Of a stretch of DNA of 64,000 nt, positions 1 through 15,500 are shown piece by piece (positions within the stretch are counted from its first letter, which is position 1; every line of letters starts with the position of its first letter). The translations under genes were made by a program, and so were the position numbers. This DNA comes from Setophaga petechia (taxonomy: Eukaryota; Chordata; Aves; Passeriformes; Parulidae). The notes below the pieces were generated by a model. The model saw only the letters and a program-made list of their open reading frames with translations. It had not been told where the DNA came from and searched no databases. The stretch spans positions 23,024,235-23,088,234 of the forward strand of contig JANCRA010000005.1 of NCBI GenBank assembly GCA_024362935.1, given 5' to 3'.

Positions 1-455
1 CACCCCCCTGTCATCAACTCTTATTCATCAAAAGAGGAATTAGAAAACATCACATCTGTTAATTAACAAGTCCTATTTAGACACTCCTAAAAGCAGGAAA
101 TGACTGACAAAACATCAGACAAGTTGCCTTGGCCCAGCTTGTCAAACGTAATTTTAAAGACTATTTGAGCTATATCTTTCACAAAAGCCAGTGAACTTTG
201 TTTGGTTGTTTGCAGTGCCTGTGTGAAGGTTAACTAAGGTAGCGACCTGCAGCATTGCTGCTCTGGATGGAACTGTGGCATTTCATTAGGCCCATCGCCA
301 ACTTCAGAAATCAATTTCTTCACTCAGGACTGAGGGAAGCCAGTAAGACCAGTGACAGCTGTTCAATGACTGCCCATACAGATATTGATTCTGTTTAGGA
401 GAGGGTATGAAACTGCACAAACCACATATTGCTAGAAAAAAATAACACATTTCAC
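1..455. other. Intron 16 (partial), no recognised feature
   Basis: AT-rich sequence that begins with the intron donor at 455. No exon with both splice sites and a SESTD1 peptide is visible here, so the remaining C-terminal exons lie outside the window. Confidence 0.6.
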
Positions 456-578
456 CTGTGCAACATCAACAAATTTTCGATGTTTCTCCAGTAAAACTTT
501 TGTTTCTTGAGCATCATCTCCCAGTCGGATGTGTGTCTTCAGCAGAGCATCCAACAGTTCACTTAACCATTCTACTGC
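456..578 (-). CDS. SESTD1: SESTD1 exon 16, spectrin repeat (last exon in window)
   Basis: 123 bp, phase 0 at both ends. Acceptor TTTTTAAG|GCAGTAG and donor GCACAG|GTGAAA. Encodes residues 509-549: [20 protein letters not shown], a spectrin helix with conserved Trp, then [17 protein letters not shown]. The next exon should begin near the human Ser-Thr-Tyr-Asp-Tyr segment and lies left of base 1. Confidence 0.95.
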
Positions 579-3500
579 CTTAAAAACAAGCCAAAAGAAT
601 AAAAACGAATACAGGAATAAGAAATTAAACCAGAAGGGTGGCATTACTTCAGTACTAGCATATACTTTTGATACAGAAAAAAGTTAAATGAGTTGTCACA
701 AACTGGTAGATCATGCATGCAATCCCCAAATACACTATTTGCAGATAATGCTATAGCCTTTATTTTCACTGTACATATTCCCTAAATAAAACTACATTTG
801 AAAGTTGCAAAAAAAAAGTACTGTAAAATTACCAGCCCCCATATCAACCCAGTGGACTACAAATATCAGAATGATTAAATTCTAGAGGTATTTCCATACC
901 TGAGCAGCATCCTCTTCACATTTAAATAACTGCACCATCTGAAGCATCTTCAGTCGCCGCACATCCACCATATCCTCACACCTTAAACAGCAGCACACAA
1001 AGATTCATCAACACATGTACAGCAGACACAAAACACTCTGACATTGACAACAATATTTTCAAGGGAGAAACATTAAGATACAAGCATTCATGAAAGGGTG
1101 ATCAAAGCTGCTTAGCTTGGCAAAATACCTCATGCCACAGACAACAATAAGAAACTTGCAATCAGTAGAACTGAGCACTCCAAGTCACCAAAATCATGAT
1201 CCTCAAGATTCCTGATATGGCTGAGCTCAAGGCAGTAACACCAGAGACAGCTACAAGGTCTTGCAGCAGCATCCCAGGCTCTTTACCTTGCTGCACCAGT
1301 AAGCTCTGCAAAACAGAGGCTAAGACAGACTTTATGCTACTAAAATTCAGATGAAAGTGGGCTTCAACCTGGCATAATTCTGAACTGTACTGTTTGTTGG
1401 GGGCAATGTTTCTTAATGAATACTATGAGGCTGATTAAAAGATAATAAATTTTTCCATTTTTCTTTTTAGCTGACTAGAGATAGTAATATCTGAACCCTT
1501 ATATGATTATGTCCTTTGCTTTACTTGTCAGGAAGCATTTCAAAATCTAATTGATATAAAAACTGACCCTGGTTATCTTGTTCTGAGTTGAGTACAGTTT
1601 ACAGTTTTTTCTCCAGAACACCAATAGAAGTGTTCAAAGTCCTTCTTTTTCCACAATGAGACCTAAGTGAATACATTTAGCAGAATGCTTTCCACCTTAA
1701 TTTCAGAGCCTACAAAGTAGACAGCAAGACTCAGGCTCCTGTTCAGTGCAAATGGAATTACTAATGTCAACAACAGTTGGCTTTATAAGCAAATGCTAAA
1801 GACTGTGTGCATGATCCTTTCCAAATTGGTTACAAACATAAGCTCTTCCAAAGAACAGTTTGTTAGCATGCTGTGTTTTGTTACATGTCTTGCAATGCTT
1901 ACAGAAAGGGCATCATCTGCTCTAATAATGCAGGAAACCAGTTTATAGGTTCCAAAATCATAAATAAAGCAGCAAAATGCCCCTAAAAATAAACATTACA
2001 ACATGTGTATGTAAACAACAAGAAACATTCAACAGAAATTAGAAAAAAAATTAAAAAGCAAAAAATACTGTTACATGCTACTGAGAGATGCTTAGTCCTT
2101 TTACTTTTTTGTCTCTCATCCAGGCTAAATAACCTTGTTTAATCATTCACAATCTGAAAACTCCTTCATATGTTTTTCTGGAAATACTATTGATGTTTTA
2201 GTCCTCTAACTGACTTCCCACAATTCTATAAGCCTTCTGAGAATACAGACCAGAATTGTGTAACACAAACAGAAATCGACTACCAATCTATACACTGACA
2301 CAATGACATTCTTCTTTCAGTTTTTTATTCCTTTCCTAATAATTCTTGGCATTCTACTTGCTTTTCCCTGTGTGTTTGAACACTAAAGCAATTTCTGCAA
2401 GTTTTCCAATGTTTATCTTTGAGTTCACAGCTGATTCAGAATCCATTACTGTGTATACAAAGTCTTCCCTTCCCCCATGCACATCTCTTCTCTCAGTATG
2501 GAATTCCAACAGCCATTTTATGGCACAGTGACATGTCCTCTGTAGCTTTTTGCAGCTGGCCCTCTAAACACAAGTATTGCTTAAATTAATAGGATCCAGA
2601 GGGCAGACTTAAAACAGTATTTTCTCTAAGCGCTACCAAAACACATAGCTCCTTACACTAAGCTCCCTAAGAAAACAATTTAAGAATAGTGGAATTAATT
2701 TGTAAAATGGGCAATTTGATGCTCACTAGAGCTTGCTGTTGCCTAGAGGCACCTCTTTGCTCAGCCAAGGCCCTTGAATAGCAGGCCATTTCTGTGGACA
2801 GTATTACACGGTCTCAGGGCAACAAGCAGTATTACCAGCAATAGCTTCTAATTCTTTCACACTGTTTAGTAGAAAAAAAAAGGCAGTGCTACAAAAAAAT
2901 CCAGTATTACTACATATTTTATTACAAATAATCAAATTTTGGAGGAAGAAGATGATGGCAAAATCCATCCTTCTTATAAATTCAACTCCCTCCAACATTT
3001 TTCCCAACCTCACCCCCCACTCTATATGATTTCCTAAAATTCAAACCCCATGTCCTGGGGTGACAGTATGGTCCTGTATCCCATCATCTGCTCTTCTGAA
3101 ATCTGAGCCTCCATTTTGTACCCTATCCCCTTCCAACACCACCTCATTTGTCCTCCTATCTTCAGAAATGAAAATACCATACTCAAAGGACAGAGCTTGT
3201 GATAAAGAGGACAAACAAGGCTGTTTAATACATAATTTTACACCCATCACCACTACTGTAATTGCATTATACTCCCATCTCAAACTGCTAACATGCAAAA
3301 GACACCTCTTGCATATTTTCATAACTCCATATAAAAGGAATGTATAATTTCTGAGCATTTACAAGCACAGGAAAGCATTCAAGTACTCCATCCAGTACCA
3401 AAATATAAAAGGTGCTTGTTTTCAGGAATACACTACAACAGATTAGTCAGGGAAGTTTCTGTCCAATTCAAATATACTACAAATATAAATTACAGTTGCA

Positions 3501-6500
3501 ATACATCCCTTAACAGAACATAAAACAAAATGGTCTCTTTACAACACACTAAATTGTATAAAAAGTGACTTGTTAACACACAAAAATCTTAATGACTTGA
3601 ATTGCTGTTCTTACCTTTGTTTTCTTAGCTGCATATCTTCCATTACTCCTTGGATATGGTCCACATTTTCTTTGTTTTCAATGGTCACATCCTTCCCATA
3701 GGCCCATGATGCCTGGTTAGATATCTGATCAAGAAGACTTTGACCTTTCTCACGCAAGCCTTGCAAACCTAAGTCTAAGAAGAGAATGAGGAAAAAAAGG
3801 TCAGTGATCACTCAGAATTCTGGTGAGTTTTCTCCTCAATGGAGAAAGAAAACACAACAGGATCATACATGGATGAACACTGGAACCTGGAAAATGACAA
3901 GGACATTACTATGTCCTTCACCACCCTTTCCAACTCACATTTGAGTGGCATTTGTCTATATTAACAAAGAACTAAGGCCCTGCTATTTTATGACCTAGCA
4001 GATAAGAAGAAAAGGAATAGAAGTTGACAGTGTGTCAGCTTTTCAGCATATGCATAGCTAATTAGTGTCTTTCATCCACACAGTTAGATAATTCCTAAAA
4101 TATTTATCGCTGCTAAGCAGTTGTAGCCTAAGTGTTCTTCCACTGCTGGCACAAGTTACTACTTTATAATACATCTGATATGGCTGATACAATTTTCTAC
4201 ACTGAAATTTGTCAACCCTTGGGATCTGCTGTTACATCTCTTATTTGGCAGCTTTACTATCTGTTTTCCTGAAGGAACATCTCATTTATGCATCGAAGTG
4301 TTATATTCCAGTCTTACCTACTTCTACCATAAATTATTTTTCTTTGTAGCTCTTTCTCCCACAACTTAATGAACAAGCTGATCACTGTAGAACTCTTCCA
4401 ACTGAAATAATTCAATAAGCTTGACAGTGTAACAACCTTCAGTGTGCCATTTATTAACAAATACATTCAAAGTTACTGCAAAACACTCAGTACAAGCATT
4501 CCAAAAGTGAGTGGATGAAGCCTTAATCATCAAGGCATCAATTCTGGAGACAAAAAGATCATCTAAGCATTATAATCCTAAGTCACTAAAGAAGATTAAT
4601 GAGGGAAAGAAGTTTGTTTACAGATGCAACACATGATAATGGCATATAACAAATATATCTATTAGATGCAAAACATCTTTAAAAGAGAACAGTCCCAGAT
4701 CACTTCCCCAGAAAGAAGTCAGCCCAAAGTAACTCAGTGGAACATTACATAGTGAGGAATCAGAAGTCATAAGATCTTTTCCCCCTGCATTTTTGGTGAC
4801 TTTTTTAAAAGGGATTACTCTTTCTTCCCCCTGTAATGCACTTGTTAGAATGTGTGTCTGAAATGTAGAAATATCTTGCTTACCAACACTTTTTAATTTC
4901 TCTTCCAGTAGTTTCAATGTTTGTTGAATTGATGCTCCATCTGCTGGTGCAACATCCACACACAACATTCCTAGTAAACCATCCAATTGCTGAGACAACT
5001 AAAATGTAAAAACATAAATGCTGATATTTAAAAAGAAGTTTGAGCTTCACATGGTTGGTTCTAAGATATTCTAAATGTTTGGAAATTTGTCATTTTCAAA
5101 TTTCTCTTTCCAGCTAGAGGAAATGAAAGTCAAAATAAATGACCCGTCTGCCTTGTAGAAATCCAAGAGCACACATCCCTAGATGGTGGGAGAGTAGAAG
5201 CCAAGATTCTACTTGTTTTTTAAGAAAAACATAGGAAATGAACATGCCATTTTACAAAAAGAAACTATGAAAAGTACATCAAATTCCAGTTCAATTAATG
5301 CATATGCCTCTAAATAAAAAAGAGGGCAAAAAAGTGACTTTTCAACTAGTAACCCTTTTACTTCAAATTCTACTAAAATGTAAGACATATTACAAAGTAC
5401 TTCCCTCTTAAAACAAGGGAGAGCCAATTTTCTCAGTGTTTCAATTACAGTAAATGATGACTTACAGCATTTTCCAAGTGACATGATACTTCCCCTTATC
5501 TCCCTGAATATTTTTCCAATGTATTCAGCATTTACAATACTAATGCAGTAATTCATTGACAGTGCCTTAAAAAAAATGAAAAGAAACACTTACATCCTGG
5601 GCAACACTGTGGAATTCAAGTGCTGCTTGTAATAGGTTCTGCCTGAATTCCAGCTGACTGGCCTGCCTGTAACACACATCACTCAGCTGTTGCTGCAATG
5701 CTTTTAATTCCACAAGGTCCTCCTCATCCCCTGCGTTTAGAAGAGCTGCTATCTGCTGATTAAGCTCAACATAAACAGCAAACCACTCCTAGAAACACAA
5801 GAAGATAAAGAATTAAAAATGCCAAATATAATTTTATTGCTCTTAAATGGTATACATCCAACTGCAGCCTAATAAATAATCAGATTGAAAAAGGTTATTA
5901 CAGATTGCACTATCTCACAGAGAAGGAAAAAATATTCCTGATTTCAAATCAACTCTCAATAAAGTGCTTAGTAGATGCTAATACACACATTGTAGTATAA
6001 AAAACTTAGTGCAGAAAGATGGGAAGAGTTCAATGCATGGTTCCTAGTCCCAGCACAAACTTCCACCAGAAGAGGAATTTCACCATTTTAAAACAAATTT
6101 CTAGTACTTAAATGCCTGCACTGGTCTACTGAAACAAGAGATCATTTTTGCCAAGTGATCAGGTATTATAAAAAGCTGATCACAGGACTATCCAGATGTT
6201 ACTTTCAGTAACGTGACTCAAACTAGCAAAAATTTCCTAACAATATTTAGGAAAAATACTGCTGTTGACAAAGTGGAAGTAATCTCTATCTTCTGAACAA
6301 AAAAGAGTCCAGGCACAGACACTTCAAAATGATCCTTGTTACTTATTTAAGGAAAGCTTTATACTATTTAACTCAAAATGTGCAGATTTTTTTTTCACAT
6401 GCCTTGATTACTGAATACATACATAAGATTTAGTTATGTTGTCCTGTTGGTGAATTTGCAGAGGAAAATAGTTCAAATATTTAACAATTTGGTGAGATTT

Positions 6501-9500
6501 AAAAACAGCTTGATACATCCAGATCACATTCACATCTTGGATGACTGAGATGCCTGTAAAGCAAAATGTGTTTGCTCAACAGCTCTAATTTTGACCTTGA
6601 AGTGTCCTATGCATTTCTAAGGAACAGCACCATCTATTGGCCTACAATATTTGATTTAATTTGTATTCTTATCTCGCTCCTATTGGGATGTTTAGAATTT
6701 TGTAAATTATGTCTTCAGCTTTTGCATCATTTATTTACAAATCATGCAAAACGGAGTATAAATATCCATTTTCTGATTTTTTTTTCTTTTTTTCCCAGAG
6801 CTGCCTCTACCATCTGCTCACAGAAAAAAAGAGTATGAAAAGAGCAAGGAGGGGACAAACAAAAAGCAATGAGAAAGTTAAATTAGCAATCAGTCAAAAA
6901 TTCAAAAGCAGAATAAATTTCTCATCTGTTCCAAAAGGGGTAACTATGATGACATAATGTGAAAACATCTTCCATTGTGACATGTGTATTATAGATACAC
7001 AGATTCAGCACAATCAGTTCACAAAACCAGCTATTTGACACTAAACATAGAAATGCAGCTAAATGTGACATATAAACTATAATATGAGGAGTAAAAAAAT
7101 TAGATTAATATGTTTAGGGATTTTGGGGTTTTTTCTTATTTTTTTTTCAGTTTTTATTTTTAGCATTAAAGTAAGAGTTGCAGTAATTTATTTTGATCAA
7201 GGTATCAGTAAAATTAAGATACCAGCAAACCAGGTATAAAAAGTGCATTTCTCATCTTTTTCACTGCTGTATGTGACAGCTCAAACCCATGGAGCAAAGA
7301 CCTGCTCAAAACAACAGTCCCAGTGTATTGCTCATGAATAAAACTAGCAGAAAATTAAAACCGCCCCAAAATCCAACCACCCTCTCCCCACAAAAAAACA
7401 AACAAAAATGCACCCTGTGGAAATTATTTTTGTCACTTCAGAGTAAATTGAAGTAAAAAAGTATCTTCAAAACAAATCAAACATTTTTGCAAGTCTCTTC
7501 AAAATAATATAATCAACATTAAACAGAAGGTGATGAAAGAAAGCAAGCATACAAACTGTCAATTCAATTATTAGGAGAGAAAAGCCAGGAAAACAATGAA
7601 AGAGGAAGCGTACACTAAAATCAAAGGAAAAGGCAAAGCACATTTTTCTAGCACTGTTGACAAAAAATGGTTTTAATCTCTGAACAGGCATCTGAATGTA
7701 AGGTAGGACAGTGGTCTTCCAATTACTTCTTTTGATGTAAAATAAAGTATTTTTTTCTGACTGTTATTTTTGCAAACTCCTGCCAGCCCCTGAGGACCAA
7801 GCTGTGTTCCATGCTGCCAGTATGGAACAGTACACTGTAGGGCAGCCTGCAAACTTCAGTGGGATTTCAGTGATTTCAAGGACTGCATTTAGCCCCAGCT
7901 AAATCACAGCTCTCTGTTACAGATATCCAAGTGAAAATAAAGAATGTCAAGTCTTGTTTTCTCTTTTCAGCCTGAAATAATTAAAGACACTAATATTTAT
8001 TTTTGTCAATGAAGTAGGCAGTCTAGGGTGTTTGTGGGTTTTTTTTTTCCTTTCCAATTATGTTTTCAACTGCATGATGTTTTACCCTTCAGAAGGTACT
8101 GATTTCCAGAATGCTTAAAAAGCTTGAAGCAATGACAAGACAGAGGAGATGGGATTTACTTAACCTAACACAGACACACTGCTGCATCCAGCAAGGAAAC
8201 CATCCTCACTGAAGGTGGGGTCAGTAGAACTAGTGTTGTCTAGGGTGCTGTGCTTCTCAGACTAAAGGTTTGGGTTGTTTTTTTTTCCCTTAAATTACAT
8301 CCAAAAAATGATAACCCAGTGACTATTTTTATTGCCATTACTGCAAACAGAACTTAGGAAAAGTGGACAGAATTGCCAGTGTCTACATCAAGGAAAGTCA
8401 GAAAAGGTGAACAGCACTGTGAGCAAAACTCCCTTTGGGAGCACTGAATATTCATAATCTAATTATAGATAATCATCTGACGGAAAGACAAAATTCTACT
8501 GAAGCTTAGGAAATATTCAAAATTAGAAGCAAAGGCATCAATTTAGTGTAGTTACAAAACAGCAACCCCATGATGTCATTATGAGCATAAAGTATATCTA
8601 AAATCTTGACCAATGAAAGCCTTAAGCCAGTTTCAGCCACTGCTAAGGGTAGTCTGATAGAGACAAAAGCATTAAGCTATTCACCTGAGAAGTGCAGGAC
8701 TTGTCAGACATTTTGGCAGAGAGGAGAAAGTAAATTTATTCCTTCTACTCTACATGAAAATTTAAGAACTGTTGAAACATACTAAACCCAAGAAAAATCA
8801 CAGATAGAAATCTGCATTTTTCTACAATGGAAAAAAAAAAGCAAATAGATATAATATAACCATATTAGCTCTGTAACTGTTCAGGAAATTTTCTCTGTAA
8901 CTCCAAACACCATGCACTGTGCAAAATTCTTAGATACTCATAACCCAAATACGTTGCTCATAACTACGTGTATTTAGAATTATTTTGATACTTGAAAAGG
9001 GTATGGGAAATCTCACACTGTGCTGACTCTCAATCTCTTCATGCTTCTGTTGCAAAGCTTGTGAAGCTCTAATGGAATCTCCAATTCCCCACTGGGTTCT
9101 TAGCTGTTCTGATCCAGGTCCTTCAAGCCAATTGACAACCTGTCAGAAAGATGAAGATGATAAAAACAAGTAGCAAATGAATTATACAAAGAGTGGTATA
9201 ATTAGAATTTTGTAACACAAGCAGAAATTTAAAAAAGCATGTTTATGAAAAAAACCAGATCTTTTTAGCTCTGTAAAAATCTTGTTGTTGAATCCATTCA
9301 CATCCTCCAAAGTTTTAAGTAGAAACTACTTTTCATTAACCTTAGCCTGTTCACTCCACAAAAACAGGTGGCAGCTATGACAAGATTTTTCAAATAGATA
9401 ATTATCATTTCACATCTCTTGTCAATAAAAGCGCTCAAAACACAATGATAATGGACGTCTTGTGTTCAAACCAGATTTCTTTTTGCCCAAGTGGTTACAA

Positions 9501-12500
9501 TGCACAGTTGCATTCAACCTCACACCCGAGAGCTTTCTCCTTTTTTTGCTGAATAAACTAACACTCAAGTATAGGATACATACTTGTTTTAAAATTAAAC
9601 TTACACACCAACTTGCACTAATCAGAAACCTGTTACTGAGTTTTTGTAGCCACATCTCATGGAATTTGTCTTTGCAGAGTCACAACTTTGGACTCCAGTA
9701 TTGGATTTCTTTTATTATTATTTTGAAACTATTTTTTAATGTAAATATTACTCAAAGCAAAGCAGAACGTCTCAAATTTTGGTTTCTTTACACAAATCTG
9801 AATTATCAGATGATATGTATGGAAAAATTCCCTGATAAATTTTTAAATATCTGGTAAACAGAGATTGCTGCAACCAAGTGCAGAAGTCACTTAGTACTGG
9901 AGTCCTGAAGAAAGGAAATGCAGGAATACCTCTAGATTCTGAACCCTAATAAAAAGGCATAGGAAGCCAGCTTCCTGTCTTTAATGTTAGTTTTGCTTAA
10001 ACATCAATCACAAAACAGCTTCAACATAGATTTTCAGGAAACATAATACAATACACAATATAACCCCACAACCATGAAGACAAATGAAACAGGGACTAAT
10101 TGGACCATTTTCCTAGTGCTGCTAGACTGCCCTGCAACGGCAATCAAGAACTATCATCATTACAGAAGGCTCCTGAATTCACTCCATCTCGGAGTCATTA
10201 CATATCTGCCTTCTCACTGCCCTTTATTGCCCCATGCCAAAGCACTGTTTCAGAGCATATTCACTGCTCCAAAAGCATTCTCAGTCTTCCCTGCTTTTAT
10301 CATATCTAGGACAAATTAGGACTCTACAGTTGCAGGTTCTTTTTGTTTAAAGAGAAACTTCCTGTTGTGCTCAGCACCTCTGCACAGCTGCTATGGGTTA
10401 AATATGGAACTGACCTAGAAGTGAAGGGACCCAGATGTCAGACCCCCTCTAAGGTCAGAGTGGCCCGGAAAACTTCCGCATGGAAATGACAGTTCTCATG
10501 CAAGTCTGAAACAGGGGACAAGGCTGCTGCTTAGCAGTTGCCCTATCTGGCCAAGAACACCTCCCCATTACAAGTTTCCAGCAACTACTGCATTGACTCT
10601 GCCGCTGCTTAGGCCAGCACATGCTGCTCTTCTGACAGATGCCTAAACTAAGGAGGGAAGAATTACTAGGGGAGATGCAGAAAAATGTGATGTAATTTTC
10701 ACAAAATAAACTTTAAAATCATTAATAACAAGACTACTGCAAGAGGTCACAGTTATTTTTGTGAACTAAGATTAGAAACAGTAATTAACACCTCTGCCTA
10801 AGGAGGGACAAAGCCAGAGTTTATCCTAGCCTAGAGAGTTACAATAATAAGCAGCATTTAGAAAAACTCCTTATTACAAAACATCTGACAATCACTGCAG
10901 CTTTACATAACAAAATTAAAGACAAAAGAGAGGGAAACAAAACCTTGGAACAGAAGCAAAAGGAGTAATTCAAAAGAGAGGGTAGGATATTGAAGGCATA
11001 AGGGAGAGAATTGGTTTTGAATTAAGAGGGTTTTGAGAGAGGGGTAGGAACTAAGCATGCCATAGTAAGGACAAGCAGCAAATAGTGAAATTGAAACAGG
11101 AACACAACAGCAATCCAGGAGTGGTTAGCAATATAAGATGGTATACAAATAATGAAATATGAATGTAACTGTAAAGAAAGCTAGCAGAAAATTAAAACAT
11201 GCACCAAAAAAATCCCCAGCAACACCAGGGAAAAATACCCACTCTAATTAAAGTACTGCATGTACTGCTATATAGCAACTTCTGTTTATTTTGTCAAAAT
11301 AAATTCCATGGCACTTTGCCTCTGTTGGCTTCCTTCTGTACATCATTAGCGTCCTACTTTTAGCCTTTAACTCCTTCTATTAGCCTAATTTTTTTGCTGT
11401 AAACCCAAAGTAAATGAAATAATTTCCCAGATTTAGTAAGTTTTTCTCAAATATTTGTATGCCATTTAGAAAGCTTTTAAACACACTTTAAAAAAAGCTG
11501 ATTCATTTGGCAAAAGAGCAAAACACATTCTTCCTGTGTACTGAAACTCAGTTCACTTGCCAGGTAACATCTGTAGTGTACACACAGCAAACAAGTAGCT
11601 ATCTCTACTACAAATATTGCAAAATGAGGCTGAGTAATGGCAAACTATTGTACTTAAATGCATTTACAATGTCAGTTTGCCAAAGTACAATAAAAATTAC
11701 TCTTATTTAACCACTAAAACTTAAACACAGGAAAAAAACTTCACCTGATTATATCCACAGCTGTGCTGATATGCTCTATATAGGATTACATTAATCTCTC
11801 ATATATTTTTAATACTTCCAGCTCAATATATCAACAAATGACATCTGCTTTTTAGATTTTTTTACAGTAATCAAATTGCTATAGAAATTAAAATTATCTC
11901 CTCAGTAGATTTCTAATTTCAATGCTAGACATCACAAAATTGATTAGTTTTTATTTTTACCCATATCTACAATGCTGCAAGTACTCGACACGCACTCCCC
12001 TCATGCATTAGAAATGCCAATGTTGAAAGGTTAAAAGCAATTATCTATTCAATTTTCTGCATACTCAAACTATACAGAATCTTAAAAATACACATATCTA
12101 ATTTCAAGTGATAAACACAAGATGAATAAATTAATTCCATTTCCTTGATTTTTCTCTACTGAGACTCTGCTGTGAAAATGTTGGAAGTGCTAATTACATG
12201 GCTGTTTCCAAAGGACCAAGCCAGTTCATCATGACCTTTCACATGCAATTGATTAGGAAGTTTATATTCATTCTTGTCAGGGTGTTCCTGAAATACAGAC
12301 AGTTTAAGCACTTCAGCTTAGGTTAAACCATCGAGCATAGACAAATAAAGGAATAAATAATGGCTTATTTTCAGTAACAGGAACTTCAAACGATGTGGGC
12401 AGGGGAAGCAAAGCAAAGTTGATGATTAATCAAAGGCGTTCCTCTCTTTGCCAGCAGGGCAGGCATCTGCACCTCCAGCAATGCAGCCATGCACTGCCAT

Positions 12501-15500
12501 TGTGCCCAGCAAAGGGACAGCCCCAAAGCAAGAGAGCACATTTATAGCAGCCTCCACATATCAGAACAGCCTTTGGAAACTCACAGTGGCAGCCACAATG
12601 TAAAGCACAGTGTGAAAGCTGCACACTGACAGTTATGAAGTGATGGGAGGCATGAAGGTCTCCCCTCTGACTTTTGCAGAAATCACAGTTTGGGACTTGG
12701 GGTCAAAACCACCACACTGCATTCAAGGAGAGCTCCAAGCTTACCTGCATTACCTTCTGCTGAATCTCCTCCAGCTGTGTGCGTTTGCTTCGCTGCCTAC
12801 AAACCTCCTGGTAGCGGGTGTACTGCTCCCTGAGGGAGTCCAGGAGCTTCATGACCTGGGGCTGAGCCAGCAGCTCATCGTCCATGGGAGACCAGGACAC
12901 CCCTCCGTCGGATCCATTGAACCGACGCTGCTGCAACTCAGACAGCAACTCGTGACCTTCAGGAATACACAGAATGTTCTGGTTAATCTAGATTCAAAGA
13001 AAAAACCCACAAAAATTAGTAGTAAGACTGCTTGCTTTTAAACCATCAGCAGTGCATTTTTGCAACTAATGATTTTTCATACACTGGGCACATTTAATGA
13101 TACAATTTCATGCAGAGCTTTGGTCACAGTTTGTGGGGCTGGATCAGTCACACAACAGGAAAAGAAATGTGGTATATTTCAGATATATAAAAGAGATATT
13201 GTGACTAACATTAGAATTGACAATAGCATTGATTAATGCAAGGAAAATTGAAAGCACAATCCTGAGTCTGAAACAACTCTGATGTATTCTGATTTACTTC
13301 AAAATGGTGAGTAGCATCCAAAGTATTTCTCTCAAACAATTCATGTTCTTATATTGAATGAATGCTCTGGAGGCAAGAAAAATCTGACTATATAATTTCT
13401 CTGTAGTCTTTCAGAATTTTTATAGCAAGTATAACTCCTTCATAGAGAGTGTGAAGCTGAGTAATAACTAATTTTCAGTATTCTGTTCTCACCTGTTTTG
13501 CCCTTTTCTTTGTGCTCTTAAGCATCCTATCAGGGCACAGATTCTCTAGAATGCAGTGACTTTGATATACACAAAAAAAATGTATTTTGACTATTTAATC
13601 TTTTGTCTAAACTGTTTGAAGAATCTTATTGCTGTGTTAAAATTCTCAGTATGTAAACGACACTACAAGTAAACCCAGACCATCAATTTGTTCCTCAAAA
13701 GCTCAGAGAAACAGTTAAAATAAAACAGTGGTTGGTCACTGAAGAGATGTGTGAAAGTGAAAATGTGCCAGTTGGAGAACATTAGTTCTGCAGGTCTCAA
13801 TATGGTAACATGACAGTTCACTAAAAGAAAAAACCTACTACTTGAGTAATTGTAATATCTCAAGGAAAATACAGAAACAAAAGACTAAGTTCAACTGCTA
13901 TTATTGAGACATTCAAAATGCCAAGGGCTTAGAAGATTGCAGCAAACAACTTTAAATTACTCAGCATATGTTACTATGAAATGAAAATGTCTTAAGGATT
14001 CAAATACATTTTGCTGTACCATAGAATAACCATCTTGGATTTCATCTTTGTAACACTCCACAGATAGGCACAGACAGCTGCAGAGCAAACAGACTTAGGC
14101 TTTTACAAGTTTGTTCTACTGGGGTAATTTTGAAATTTTATTGTGTTGTTTCAACAGCAAAGGATCACCATTTTTCCAGGCAAAACCATCTTTTCAAACA
14201 AAGTTCTTATCAAATTCTATGAACCATAGATCCATACATATATGGATTTGGATCTTGTGAAAAGAACAGTACCTGTGGTTATGGAAGACAGAAGCCTTTT
14301 ATCTAAACACTCTGTTCACAACTGTCCTTAGGAGATAAGAATTTAATTGGGGAGAGTTTAATCTCTCTTTTTCTCAGCCTTTCAGTACAGTGACTCTAAC
14401 AGAGAAAGGGTGCTGCTTAAAACTCCCATGATTCAGCCACAGAATATGCTGAGCTGGAAAGGAGCCTTAAGGATCATCCAGTCCCATGGAAGCTATGAAA
14501 CTTCAAACCACCAAAAAAAATTAATTACCATAATTAAGAAAACAGAGAATATATATAAACTAATGGGCTAAGGAGCCATCTGCTTACACAAAACTGAAGT
14601 GCTGTTTTGTCTAAAGATTTTTACTATTAGACAAGGATACACAATTAGGCTGAAATCTAGGGACACTATCTACAGACACTTCATGTTTTAAAAACTTCAA
14701 AGACCAGAGTAAGAAATTATTGTTTCACATTTTAACTCAAACCAATATTATCCCATATCTAGATGAGCTGAATTTTCACATAGAGGGCACATAAAGTCAC
14801 TCTGATAAACATTTCATATGATCCACACATGAGTTTATAGGAGGCTATAAGGTAAAAATTCTAAGCACTCAGACTCTGATCATAAGCTAACACTATGCAT
14901 TACTTATTCCACAAAGACACAAAAAAAAAAACCCAGTCCAAATCAATAGACTACTATACTTTATTGCAAATAGGTAATTCACCCTAAACCAAATCTGTTA
15001 AAGAATCCCCAGTCATTTAATGCTGAATGGAGAGTCCAGGAAGTCAAGTATGCTTCACTTTTCTGACAGATGATCAGCCCAGAACTAAACTGATGCAAAT
15101 TGTCAGAATTGTGCAGGAAAATTCTTTCTGTATTGTAACCATTTGGTGGCTACTGAGATTAATCCATTCTATAAAGCAAATATATTGATATCAGCTAGAA
15201 ACAAAGCATTCCCAAAATTAAATATAATAGTTATGATAATATTGTAAGGATGTTAGTGGGATTATAAAAAAGTATTTAAAAAGACATGTTTGGAGTTCTT
15301 CCATTTCTTAGCATCACTTTTTTTAACCCAAAGATTACAGTAGTCAATAAGCTCGTTACAATGTGAAGATGGCTAAGACAACAACTGTGCCCTCTGTGCT
15401 TCCACTTGGGGCCTAAAATGAATTATGTCACTTTACTGACCAACATTCTAATTTTTTGACTTACTATACCTGTCTGCAATACCATCTCAGGATCAACAGA

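Noticed and set aside
9462..9857. 131-codon plus-strand ORF in intron 10
   Set aside because: Low-complexity Phe/Leu/Asn-rich translation typical of AT-rich chance ORFs.
12640..13041. 133-codon plus-strand ORF over SESTD1 exon 10
   Set aside because: It is the antisense shadow of a conserved coding exon; it has no splice context and no recognised product.
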